Notes under the pieces: generated by a model | Told to the model about the DNA's origin: nothing | The model's input: only the letters and a program-made list of their open reading frames with translations | Database searches by the model: none | From: Porifericola rhodea | GTDB taxonomy: Bacteria > Bacteroidota > Bacteroidia > Cytophagales > Cyclobacteriaceae | DNA: 64,000 nucleotides | Direction of reading: 5' to 3' | Assembly (NCBI RefSeq): GCF_030506305.1 | Contig: NZ_CP119421.1 | Span: forward strand, 984,354 to 1,048,353 | Translations under genes and position numbers: made by a program | In this document: positions 1-9,569 of the stretch, piece by piece | Layout of the letters: the number at the start of each line of letters is the position of its first letter | Position numbering within the stretch: the first letter of the stretch is position 1

Positions 1-3000
1 ATTTCCGCAAATTCACCTTCACCAATAACATGAATTACGTATAATCCTGATTCTAAGGAACTTAAATCAAGCTGTAGAGTATTACCGGTATTAGTTTGAG
101 GGTATTTTATTCTTTCTACTCCCTGCATGTCAATGATCCTTACGTCTACACTTTTTATGTTTGTTGTAAACTCTAACATCTGAATACTTTTTGCAGGGTT
201 TGGAAAGGCATTAATATCTAAGAAATAATCATTCTGACTTGAGGCCATGTACTTAAAATAACCACCACAGTCCAAACTTTCAGTTTCTAAAAAGCCTTCT
301 TTACACACACCATCTACTAATATACCTGATCCATATGTAGTAGAAGCCTCAGTTTCATATTCAACTCCATTTATGTTTATCTTATCTACTCTTAATCCAG
401 TATATGGTTGTGGCCCATTTTCATTTACATATGTTATTTGTATTTGTTTAGGCTCTAAGTTTCCAACATGCTCATACACATACTCTTCAAAAATTGGATC
501 ATATACATTACCTCCTACACCAGTCCAGGTTTTTACAACTTGTCCATCAACTTTCAACTCCATTGTTTCATAACCAGATTTTCCAGCCGCAAAAATTGTA
601 AGAACACTTATTTCAGGACTTTCATTACTCTGATCTACTTCCAAAACCTCAATATTATCAATATAATAAACTTCAGATCTAGCAGAGGTTTGGCCTTCAA
701 CAACTAACTGAAGTGTTGTACCTTTTATTCCTTCTTTTTCAAAATGATACCAATAATCATCTTTTATTAAATTTCCATTTTGCAAGAGAACGGGGTTTAG
801 TTCCCCATCGTCAACTTTATAATAAAAATTTAAATAGTCTTTAGTTTCACCCGATGGTTCCAATTCCCCAGTTTCTTTGATATCAAAACTAATCTTTATG
901 TTTTCTGCAGTAGAGATATCTATTTTACTACTAGTCCACTTTGTAGAATAAGTAGCTTTTGAAATTTGAATGTGCTCATTATGAACTCCATAAATCGCCT
1001 CAGTATCAGTATTTTCAAAGAACCAAGCTGTTTCATCATCTTGTTTTAATAGTTTATCAGCACCTAAAAAGTTTTCTACCCAAGGAATACTCTGTAAAAC
1101 CACTTCATCAGTTTCGCTTTCAACACTTATATTATCAACATAGTAGGTCTCTGTCCAAGAAGATGTTTTACCTTCAATCATGATTTCTAATGTATCACCC
1201 TTAATTCCTTTCTCCTCTATATTAAACCAATGATCATCAATTGCTAAGTTTCCGTTTTGTAATAAAATCGGCTGCCAATCCTCTTTGTTTACTCTATAAT
1301 AAATATAAAGAAAATCATGATCTTTAGCTTTTGATTCTAACCCTCCTTTTTCTTTAATGTCTATACTTATCTTTACGCTTTCTACGTCAGCAATATGTAT
1401 AGGATAGCTTGCCCATTTTATTGGCCTTGCATTCGCCGAAATGTAGAGTGCTTCATCTTTTAAACCAAAACGATCATTTTGATTTTCTTTACTACTGCTA
1501 AAGAACCAAGCTGTTTCGTCTTGTTGTTGAAGTACTTCCTCTTTTACATTAAAATCTTCATTCCAAGGTATATGTTGGGCGAAACGCTCTACTTTATCTT
1601 CAGTTACTTTAATATTATCTACAAAGTAGCTTTCAGTATCTGTAGTTGTTCTGGCGCTAATAAATATTTGTAATTCATCGCCTCTAATATCGCTTTCCTC
1701 AAACTCATACCATTCATCTTCATTAGTGAAGCCTCCAAAATGATGCATAAGTTCTCTTACAGGTTGGTCATCTACTTTATAAGATACTTTAACATAATCA
1801 CCTGTAGCAAGATCATTCTCCATCTTACCTTGATGTTTTAGAAGTAAGCTTAATTTAGCACTCTGCCCACTAATATTGATTGTTTCAGACTTCCAAGTAA
1901 CATATCCATTGTCAGATTTTTTTGAAGTTTCTGATAACCAAAGCATTCCATCCTTCACTTCATACAATTCTTTACTATCACTTACTGTAGATTCTTCAAA
2001 ATGCCAGGCAGTAATACCTTCATCATTTCTTACTCCATTAGATAAAGAAAAATCTTCATGCCAGCGAACTATCGCTTCGTCACTCTTTACCTGCTTAAGT
2101 GTAAAAGTATAGTCTTTTTCGCTTAATAACTCTCCTTCTCCATTTGCTTTACTATAAACTTTAACAAATACTGAATTATTACCAAGCTTAAAACTACCCT
2201 GAGTATTGTTTCCAAATAAATAATAGGGCGCATCATTGTCTACTTGATATTGTGAATTTCCTTCGTATTCAAATACTACACTACCTACATCGCCTTCAGC
2301 TTCAGCGAGTAAATCAAGTTCTTCAGGAGAAAGTAAAGACACATCAACTTCTCCAGCCTTGTTTTGATAAGTAGAAGTTGAAGTCTGTTTTTCTACCAAA
2401 CTTAAACCAGTAATCTCTGCTTCAGGAATAGTACTACCAGTACTATATACTTCAATATTATCTACATAGTAAAACTCAGCATAATCACTGTTTTTAAACT
2501 TAATAGCAATTTGTAAGCTCTCCCCAATTATATTAGAGGTTTCTATTTTCATCTCACCCTTAGGTATACCGCCTAATACTTCTGTTAACAATTCTTCTTT
2601 ACCATCTATAATAGTATAAACTTTTACATAGTCTGGTACAATTCTATTTTCAAGCTCTCCCTGTGAATATAAATTAAGAGAGAGATTGACTTGATGATCC
2701 TTTATGCGGATTTGCTCAGAGTACCAAACCCCTTCACCTACTGTACCTCTGGCCATAAGCTTCTGATTTTCTACTTTTAAAGCACCATTTGTACTCATAT
2801 TTCCTCTATCAATTAACCATGCACTTCCATCACTGTACCCATTGTCATCTGTAGCTCCATTGCTAGTGGTAAATGTTTCTTTCCAAGGTAGACTTCCTGT
2901 GTTGGGAGCTGGTGCTTCGCTAATATTAGTCTGATATGCGCCTATATCAACTACTACCCCACTCTTCCATCCAATTGCTTTCGCTACGTCTTCTGGTAAA

Positions 3001-4670
3001 GGAGCCCCCGATTTAATAGCCAAAGAAGTAGAAGTTAACCTAAAATCTTCCTTTTCAGCATTAATGAAGAAAGGGTTACTTCCTCCTTGTATACCAAAGC
3101 CGTTTTGTTCATACCCCAATTTTTCTCTAAATTCTTTTATAGTCTCTAGACGTTGTTCGTCGTTACAACTATTGTCATTAATTTTCCAACGTACAGCTAG
3201 ACTTGGGCTTCCTGGATTCGAGCGATAATATGCATTGTTATCTTGCTCTTTAATAGCTTCATCACTACACTTTTTCTTCTTCATGTGATAAAGAGCTGAA
3301 GGATAATCATCTACAAATGCTTCTGATAGTATATTGTTCTTAATTACTGTGTTGCGAGTGATATAAGGATCATTAGGATCTTTTTCATCGCCTCTTGTAC
3401 TTTCAATGACATCAAGCGCCACCTCATTATTATGTAGCGTATTATTGTAAACCCTAACATCAGAAGCATTTGCAACGGATATGCCCACTCCTATATATTT
3501 ATTACTTCTACCACTTTCTAATACTACATTACCAGCAATAATTACATCGTCAGAAATTTCACAGTGAATGCCGTTTCTAGTATTATTTTTAAGGTAATTA
3601 TTTGCTAATATAGACCCATTACACTTTTCGTCTAGCCATAGACCATTTGCATCATTGTTCTCAAATAAGTTATTATAAACTTCTACTTCTTTTGCCCAGA
3701 GAATTTTCACTCCTGATGCTGACCAACTATTTCTGTTTAGTTTTTCTATATTATTATTTGAAAAACTATTACCTATAAGTTTTATACGGTCAGCATAAGA
3801 CAACCCTCCTCCCTGGCAAGCATTATAAGCGAACAAGTTATTTTTTAATACTACATCACTGGCAAGTTGAACACGTATCCCTGCGGCACCATTCCATGTT
3901 GACTCGCTATTTTCAACTATAGCTGCCGGAGATCCGATAAAGATACCTGCATCTGCATAATGCATAAACTGCAGACCACGTATAATCACACCCGTTTCAG
4001 ATAGTCCATAAGTATTCAGTCCCCACCATTCTGCACTTATCTCTACTTCTTTACCTGATGGATTACTTCCCAGGTAAACCATCTTATCATTATAATCCAC
4101 ATAAAATTTACCAGGTCCGAGCATAGCTATAGATTCTACTTGTTTCTGATAAACTCCATCTATAAATACCATATCTCTATGATCTGCCATCGGATTTTCT
4201 ATGCCTACTGCTCTACCATCGTCATTATTAGGTTTACCATATAAATCATTCCACCTAACTCTCCATGTATTTCCTGACTCTTGCCAATCTTTAGCAACTT
4301 CACTACCTTTTAAAATAACATTTGCTCCAGGATAGGGCTGTATAATTATTTGTCTTTTAATTGTAGTACTATATTTACTAGTACGATAAATTCCATCTTT
4401 AAGAACCAATGTAGATCCTCTAGGTGCTTCTTTTAAAGCAGTAGCTAAAGAACAGGGCTTTCCCTCTGTGCATGGCGCTTTACCAGTTCCTGTGGGTGAA
4501 ACAAAATATGCTCCTCCTGGTACCTCATAATTAGTTTTTTGAGGCCCATACTTTCCGCTTGGCTGTGCTATTAACAAACTAGACCAGCAGCATATAAGCA
4601 AACAGCTTATGGCCTTGCCAAATAACTCTAAAGTGAGTTTTTGCTTTAATAGTGTAAAGTTTTTATTCAT
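1..4670 (-). CDS. Secreted beta-helix protein with T9SS sorting domain (3' end outside window)
   Basis: The frame is open from an ATG at 4668-4670 to the left edge, about 1556 codons. The N-terminus has a hydrophobic signal sequence ending near LLIAQP. Residues about 30-575 form a right-handed parallel beta-helix region with many N-N-L/I-F turns. Four jelly-roll (MAM-like) modules follow, each ending in Y-(Y/F)-V-D-N-I, at about 593-740, 863-1023, 1027-1190 and 1193-1347. One Ig-like module lies at about 757-857. A domain at about 1350-1477 resembles CBM60 xylan-binding modules (LRVDKININGVEYETE, then a Cys-containing tail). The last visible part, NAFPNPAKS to SLESGLYVIHVIG, is a type A T9SS sorting domain, so probably only about ten residues are missing. 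It is a tandem paralogue of the next gene and likely a surface polysaccharide-binding or -cleaving protein. I infer polysaccharide as ligand; no catalytic residues were assigned. Confidence 0.85.
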   Translation of the reverse strand, partial: MNKNFTLLKQKLTLELFGKAISCLLICCWSSLLIAQPSGKYGPQKTNYEVPGGAYFVSPTGTGKAPCTEGKPCSLATALKEAPRGSTLVLKDGIYRTSKYSTTIKRQIIIQPYPGANVILKGSEVAKDWQESGNTWRVRWNDLYGKPNNDDGRAVGIENPMADHRDMVFIDGVYQKQVESIAMLGPGKFYVDYNDKMVYLGSNPSGKEVEISAEWWGLNTYGLSETGVIIRGLQFMHYADAGIFIGSPAAIVENSESTWNGAAGIRVQLASDVVLKNNLFAYNACQGGGLSYADRIKLIGNSFSNNNIEKLNRNSWSASGVKILWAKEVEVYNNLFENNDANGLWLDEKCNGSILANNYLKNNTRNGIHCEISDDVIIAGNVVLESGRSNKYIGVGISVANASDVRVYNNTLHNNEVALDVIESTRGDEKDPNDPYITRNTVIKNNILSEAFVDDYPSALYHMKKKKCSDEAIKEQDNNAYYRSNPGSPSLAVRWKINDNSCNDEQRLETIKEFREKLGYEQNGFGIQGGSNPFFINAEKEDFRLTSTSLAIKSGAPLPEDVAKAIGWKSGVVVDIGAYQTNISEAPAPNTGSLPWKETFTTSNGATDDNGYSDGSAWLIDRGNMSTNGALKVENQKLMARGTVGEGVWYSEQIRIKDHQVNLSLNLYSQGELENRIVPDYVKVYTIIDGKEELLTEVLGGIPKGEMKIETSNIIGESLQIAIKFKNSDYAEFYYVDNIEVYSTGSTIPEAEITGLSLVEKQTSTSTYQNKAGEVDVSLLSPEELDLLAEAEGDVGSVVFEYEGNSQYQVDNDAPYYLFGNNTQGSFKLGNNSVFVKVYSKANGEGELLSEKDYTFTLKQVKSDEAIVRWHEDFSLSNGVRNDEGITAWHFEESTVSDSKELYEVKDGMLWLSETSKKSDNGYVTWKSETINISGQSAKLSLLLKHQGKMENDLATGDYVKVSYKVDDQPVRELMHHFGGFTNEDEWYEFEESDIRGDELQIFISARTTTDTESYFVDNIKVTEDKVERFAQHIPWNEDFNVKEEVLQQQDETAWFFSSSKENQNDRFGLKDEALYISANARPIKWASYPIHIADVESVKISIDIKEKGGLESKAKDHDFLYIYYRVNKEDWQPILLQNGNLAIDDHWFNIEEKGIKGDTLEIMIEGKTSSWTETYYVDNISVESETDEVVLQSIPWVENFLGADKLLKQDDETAWFFENTDTEAIYGVHNEHIQISKATYSTKWTSSKIDISTAENIKISFDIKETGELEPSGETKDYLNFYYKVDDGELNPVLLQNGNLIKDDYWYHFEKEGIKGTTLQLVVEGQTSARSEVYYIDNIEVLEVDQSNESPEISVLTIFAAGKSGYETMELKVDGQVVKTWTGVGGNVYDPIFEEYVYEHVGNLEPKQIQITYVNENGPQPYTGLRVDKININGVEYETEASTTYGSGILVDGVCKEGFLETESLDCGGYFKYMASSQNDYFLDINAFPNPAKSIQMLEFTTNIKSVDVRIIDMQGVERIKYPQTNTGNTLQLDLSSLESGLYVIHVIGEGEFAE

Positions 4671-5041
4671 AACCACTCATTTATTATTGTACTATTCCAA
4701 TATCAAATGAGCTACCAACTTGTCGAGCTAGTTTTGTACTTTACACATATATATCATTAATGTAACTTATAATATTTGATCAACAAAGGACAAGACATTA
4801 GTGGTTTTATACAAATTACATACATAAATAAATATCACTATTACGTACATTTTAAATACTATAATATAGTATATGTAAAGAATATATACTAATACCAGAC
4901 ATTAGCATATATACTTCTTATTATTATATTACAATATGATGAATCTTAACCCTATATCAATTTCACATGTTCAAATGGTATATAATATGTTTTTTCAACA
5001 TAAAAACACAAACCTTCCAATTGTATAAATTATGGATACAC
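4671..5041. other. Intergenic, AT-rich, no gene seen
   Basis: This stretch between the two paralogous beta-helix genes is very AT-rich and has no convincing open frame on either strand. It holds the candidate promoter of the left gene and abuts the terminator of the right gene. Confidence 0.7.
4757..4787 (-). promoter_or_regulatory. Candidate Bacteroidota-type promoter
   Basis: On the minus strand, TTTG (4784-4787) is followed after exactly 19 bases by TACATTAA (4757-4764). This is close to the Bacteroidota consensus TTTG-N19-TANNTTTG and lies about 90 bases upstream of the ATG at 4670. The -7 element matches at four of its six fixed positions, so this is only a candidate. Confidence 0.35.
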
Positions 5042-5072
5042 AAAAAAAAAGGTCAACCCATATGAGTTGACC
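5042..5072 (-). terminator. Intrinsic terminator of the beta-helix gene
   Basis: Read on the minus strand, GGTCAACTCATATGGGTTGACC forms a hairpin with an outer stem of GGTCAAC/GTTGACC, followed directly by nine T. It lies 27 bases past the stop codon of the 5100-8879 gene. Confidence 0.85.
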
Positions 5073-5099
5073 TCCTCCGTAACTTATCATAACTATACA

Positions 5100-8000
5100 T
5101 TAATCCTTTTGCAAACGTATAATTTGTAAATTCCCTAGCTCATCAATTATTCTCAGTAAATAAATTTTAGAAGGAAGGTGACCTAAATTTAAATTGATAG
5201 GGTGATCAGAACTAATATGATTTTTACTAAATACTTCGTTTCCTAGATAATCAGTTATTTGTATACTTATCTGCTCACCCATAGCCCCGTCTACAACTAG
5301 ATTAAGATCATTAACAAAAGGATTAGGTGAAACACTTGCCTTCAAAGGGTTTTCAAGCTTAGTATCCACTCTAGAAGATGCCGAGCTTAATGAGTTTTCG
5401 TGGTTTCCTACGTAAACATCATCTATAAAGTAACTTTCAGAGGTAGTAGTCGTTCGGGCATGAACTATTACTTCTAAGCTACTCCCATTAATATTGCTAC
5501 GTTCAAAAGTATACCATTTATTTTCATTCTCAAACCCTCCTTCTTGATTAAGGATTGGTTGTAAAGCTTGTCCATCAACCCTATAATAAACTTTAAGATA
5601 ATCACCCATAAGCCCATCTTTTTCCATTTTTCCTTCGTGACTAACATTAATTCGTGCTTTTATTCCGGAAGCTCCTGAAATGTCAATCTTTTCTGACTGC
5701 CAAACAACATACCCTGTTGTATTTTGCGCAGAAGTTTCAGATAATCTCAATACTCCGTTTGATACTGAATAAGTAGGAGTTGAAGTATTAACTTTACCTT
5801 CATCCAACACCCAAGAAGTAGCCCCCTTATCACTTTTTGCACCATCGTTAAGCGAAAAGTTTTCTTCCCACATAACATTCATGCTTGAGTTGTTCCCCCC
5901 GCTGCTACCCTCAACATTGAAATTGATAGTCTTTTCATCTAGCAAAGTACCTTTTCCTCCAGACTCGCTATACGCCTTTATTGTTATGCTGTTTGAGCCA
6001 GTCTTAAATGACAGCTTACGATAACCACTACCATTACCCTGAAGAGCATATGGAGACGCTCCCTCTACCTGATAACGACTTGTTCCATTATAGTCAAATA
6101 CTATGCTTCCTACTTTTCCGGAAATCTGTGCATTGATATTGAGATCTGAAGAAGGTAAGTCCGACAGACGAATTGTCTCACCATTTGTAATAGAGGTATA
6201 CCCACTAACCTTTTGTTGGCTACTTTCTACCACTAGAGACATTCCTTCAATAATTTTTCCTTTTTGTGAGGGTACATTATTATCCCCACTGCTACCCTCA
6301 ACATTGAAATTGATAGTCTTTTCATCTAGCAAAGTACCTTTTCCTCCAGACTCGCTATACGCCTTTATTGTTATGCTGTTTGAGCCAGTCTTAAATGACA
6401 GCTTACGATAACCACTACCATTACCCTGAAGAGCATATGGAGACGCTCCCTCTACCTGATAACGACTTGTTCCATTATAGTCAAATACTATGCTTCCTAC
6501 TTTTCCGGAAATCTGTGCATTGATATTGAGATCTGAAGAAGGTAAGTCCGACAGACGAATTGTCTCACCATTTGTAATAGAGGTATACCCACTAACCTTT
6601 TGTTGGCTACTTTCTACCACTAGAGACATTCCTTCAATAACATTACTAGGTGTACTTACAGAAGAAGCTTCTATATTGATATTATCCACATAATAATTCT
6701 CAGTGTAGTCACTATTTTTGATTTTAAGAATAAGCTCTAATGCTTTCCCTTTAATATTAGAAGCAGTAATTTTTTTTCCATTACTACCTATAATGCCGTT
6801 AACCTCCGAGATCAACTTTTGAGTACCATCTATACGTGTATATACTTTAATATAATCTGAAGGATCTTCAAGATTTCCTTTTGAATACAGCATCAAAGAT
6901 AAGCTTGCTGTTTTGCCCTCTATATCGATAGATTCTGATTTCCAAGTTCCTTCACCTGCTGCACCTCTAGCAACTAGTCTATTATCCTCCACTTTAAAAG
7001 CAGCATTGCTCGACATCGTTCCCCTGTCTAAATTCCATGCACTACCATCACTTAAACCATTATCAGATACCGCCCCATCATTTATAGAGAAAGTTTCTTT
7101 CCAAGGCAAACTTCCATTAGAAGGTTCTGGTGCAGGAGAAGGGCTTGAATTACCAGAACCTGTTTGGTATGCTCCTATATCCACTACCTTTCCACTATCC
7201 CAACCCAAGGCCTTAGCAATATCTGATGGGAGTGGTGCCCCTGCCTGAATAGCTAAAGATGATGACTTTAGTCTTAGATCATCGGCATTAGCGTTTAGAA
7301 AAAAAGGATTACTGCCGCCCTGAATACCAAAACCATTTTTCTCATACCCTAGTTTGCTCCTAAACTCTTGCACTGTTTCAAGACGTTGTTCATCATTACA
7401 ACTATTATTATTAACCTTCCACCTCACCGCTAAACTTGGGTCACCAGCTTTGGAGCGATAGTAAGCATTATTATCTTGTTCTTTGATAGCATTATCACTA
7501 CATTTTTGTTTCTTCATGTGGTATAATGCAGAAGGGTATTCATCTAAAAAAGCTTCTGACAATATGTTGTTTTTTACTACTACATCTCGTGTTATGTAAG
7601 GGTCGTTTGGATCTTTTTGATCTCCTCTGGTTCCTTCTACCACATCAAGTGCTAACTCATTGTTATGCAATGTATTGTTGTAAACTTTAGCACGAGAAGA
7701 GTTAGCAACTGATATTCCTTTTCCTAAAAATTTTGTACTCTTACCACTTTCAATCACTACATTACCAGCAATAATAACATCATTTGAAATTTCACAATGA
7801 ATACCGTTTCTGGAGCTGTTTTTCACAAAATTGTTTACAACAATTCCTTTATTACTTCTTTCATCAAGCCACAGACCATTAGCATCATTATTCTCAAATA
7901 AGTTATTGTTTACCTCTACTCCTATTGAATGTAATATCTTTACTCCGGAGGCAGACCAACTATTACGATTGTAATCTTCAAAATTATTTTCAATAAACTT

Positions 8001-8879
8001 ATTACCTATCAGCTTAATCCTATCAGCATATGACAATCCTCCACCCTGACAAGCATTGTATGCGAATAAATTGTTTTTTAAAACCACATCACTTGCATGC
8101 TGAACTCTTATCCCAGCTGCCCCATTCCACATTATTTCATTGTTTTCTATCACAGCACCAGGAGAACCAATAAATATACCTGCATCAGTGTAATGCATAA
8201 ATTTTAAACCACGAATGGTAATTCCACTTTCTGCTACATCATAAGTATTAAACCCCCACCATTCAGCGCTAATTTCTACCTGTTTTCCAGATGGGTTGTT
8301 ACCAATGTAAACCGTTTTACTTGAGTAGTCGATATAGAACTTTCCAGAACTAACCTGACTCTTAGAACTAACTTGTTTGAGCGGCTGGCCATCTACATAT
8401 ACCATATCACGGTGATCTGCCATTGGGTTGTCAGATATAGCGCGCCCATCATCATTATTAGGCTTTCCAAACAACTCGCTCCAGTATGCTTTCCAAGTAT
8501 TCCCAGAAGCGATCCACCCCTTTTCTACTTCACTACCTTTAAGAATAACAGTAGCCCCTGGATAAGGTTGAATTGTCATCTTTCTACGTATAGTAGTATT
8601 GTATTTACTGGTACGGTAAATACCTTCTTTTAGAACAATAGTACCCCCACGAGGAACTTTTTGTAATGCTGTAGATAAAGAACAGGGATTACCTTCACTA
8701 CAGGGTGCGCCACCTTTGCCATTAGGCGAAGCGAAATAAGCACCTCCGGGTACAGGATAGGTAGTGTTAGTAGGGCCATACTGTCCGCTAGGCTGGGCAT
8801 TGCCTATAAGGGAAAAAAGCAGACAGCATATTAGTGTGATGGATGTTAAATAGTTTCGCGACTGTAAACTAGGGTTCAT
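5100..8879 (-). CDS. Secreted right-handed beta-helix protein, T9SS cargo
   Basis: This 1259-aa protein begins with a signal peptide (LICCLLFSLIGNAQ). Residues about 30-585 are a parallel beta-helix domain with repeated asparagine-rich turns, opening with YFASPNGKGGAPCSEGNPCS, the usual start of pectate-lyase-like secreted proteins. A jelly-roll (MAM-like) module follows at about 600-745. Two identical Ig-like modules lie at about 747-863 and 876-992, then a second jelly-roll at about 1010-1160. A type A T9SS sorting domain fills the last 75 residues (SVSPNPFVNDLNLVVDG, ending LQIIRLQKD). The head is strongly similar to the neighbouring gene, but the CBM60-like domain found there is absent. 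The protein should be exported by T9SS and anchored on or released from the cell surface. Whether the helix is a lyase or only binds glycan cannot be told from the sequence. Confidence 0.88.
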   Translation of the reverse strand: MNPSLQSRNYLTSITLICCLLFSLIGNAQPSGQYGPTNTTYPVPGGAYFASPNGKGGAPCSEGNPCSLSTALQKVPRGGTIVLKEGIYRTSKYNTTIRRKMTIQPYPGATVILKGSEVEKGWIASGNTWKAYWSELFGKPNNDDGRAISDNPMADHRDMVYVDGQPLKQVSSKSQVSSGKFYIDYSSKTVYIGNNPSGKQVEISAEWWGFNTYDVAESGITIRGLKFMHYTDAGIFIGSPGAVIENNEIMWNGAAGIRVQHASDVVLKNNLFAYNACQGGGLSYADRIKLIGNKFIENNFEDYNRNSWSASGVKILHSIGVEVNNNLFENNDANGLWLDERSNKGIVVNNFVKNSSRNGIHCEISNDVIIAGNVVIESGKSTKFLGKGISVANSSRAKVYNNTLHNNELALDVVEGTRGDQKDPNDPYITRDVVVKNNILSEAFLDEYPSALYHMKKQKCSDNAIKEQDNNAYYRSKAGDPSLAVRWKVNNNSCNDEQRLETVQEFRSKLGYEKNGFGIQGGSNPFFLNANADDLRLKSSSLAIQAGAPLPSDIAKALGWDSGKVVDIGAYQTGSGNSSPSPAPEPSNGSLPWKETFSINDGAVSDNGLSDGSAWNLDRGTMSSNAAFKVEDNRLVARGAAGEGTWKSESIDIEGKTASLSLMLYSKGNLEDPSDYIKVYTRIDGTQKLISEVNGIIGSNGKKITASNIKGKALELILKIKNSDYTENYYVDNINIEASSVSTPSNVIEGMSLVVESSQQKVSGYTSITNGETIRLSDLPSSDLNINAQISGKVGSIVFDYNGTSRYQVEGASPYALQGNGSGYRKLSFKTGSNSITIKAYSESGGKGTLLDEKTINFNVEGSSGDNNVPSQKGKIIEGMSLVVESSQQKVSGYTSITNGETIRLSDLPSSDLNINAQISGKVGSIVFDYNGTSRYQVEGASPYALQGNGSGYRKLSFKTGSNSITIKAYSESGGKGTLLDEKTINFNVEGSSGGNNSSMNVMWEENFSLNDGAKSDKGATSWVLDEGKVNTSTPTYSVSNGVLRLSETSAQNTTGYVVWQSEKIDISGASGIKARINVSHEGKMEKDGLMGDYLKVYYRVDGQALQPILNQEGGFENENKWYTFERSNINGSSLEVIVHARTTTTSESYFIDDVYVGNHENSLSSASSRVDTKLENPLKASVSPNPFVNDLNLVVDGAMGEQISIQITDYLGNEVFSKNHISSDHPINLNLGHLPSKIYLLRIIDELGNLQIIRLQKD
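5902..6640. repeat. Perfect 352-bp direct repeat inside the beta-helix gene
   Basis: Bases 5902-6253 and 6289-6640 (offset 387) match base for base as far as I could read. Each encodes one Ig-like module of about 112 residues, and the copies are separated by 35 bases. The lack of synonymous changes means a very recent duplication or ongoing gene conversion. Confidence 0.93.
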
Positions 8880-9516
8880 AGTAAATGTTTTATGAAGGAT
8901 TACTTAAATATGCTAAGCATTTTTTACTCACCTTTCAAAAAACACTCCAAGCCTCTGCCATACAAACAAGATGTATTAAAGAAGTAAATTCTGGCAGCAA
9001 ATTAATTCCAAAGAAAATTTACCACTCTTTTTCTCTTGGCTGATTTATAAATAATCTAGTGTTGTTACACTTATTAATCTATACTGACTTATTAATATGA
9101 TAACACCTTATCAATTTGAAAAACAGGCGCTTGTAACATTTTCATGTGCATTTAAATCAAATAGACAAAAAAGCCTGTTGATATACATTAGGCTTGATTT
9201 AATATGATATTTCGCAGATAAGTTATTGCACTAATACAACTTACAATACAGTATTCGCAAATATATCTGAGTGCATCTACCGCTCACAGACATTTTCTAT
9301 AGTATTACCGATGTGTTAATCAAAGACACTAACAAGTGATAAGCCTGTATAAGAGGCTTAAGAAACCAGCATAATCCCCCTTAAACGAGCCCTTAGACAC
9401 TTTTTACCTGAATTTACTAAGCATCCTTATCATTTGCTTTTTGATAAAACAGGCATATTCCTAAAACTGATCTGGATAAAGCTATTTTGTACAAATCTCC
9501 AGTCCTCCACCAATAA
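8880..9516. other. Intergenic, no gene seen
   Basis: About 640 bases lie between the terminator of the giant mosaic gene and the start of the beta-helix gene. No convincing coding frame or structural RNA is visible. A small hairpin, TAAGCCT-N7-AGGCTTA, sits at 9340-9360 without a T-run on either side. The promoter of the 8879 gene should lie near 8900-9050, but I could not place it with confidence. Confidence 0.6.
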
Positions 9517-9549
9517 CAAAAGCCACTCCCTCAATGGAAATGGCTTTTG
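9517..9549 (-). terminator. Probable terminator of the giant mosaic gene
   Basis: A 9-bp perfect stem (CAAAAGCCA at 9517-9525 and TGGCTTTTG at 9541-9549) with a 15-base loop lies about 20 bases past the stop codon. On the minus strand the distal arm contains a T-run, but the tail after the stem is mixed, so this is a moderate terminator. Confidence 0.6.
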
Positions 9550-9569
9550 GCATGACTTTATATTTTTGC

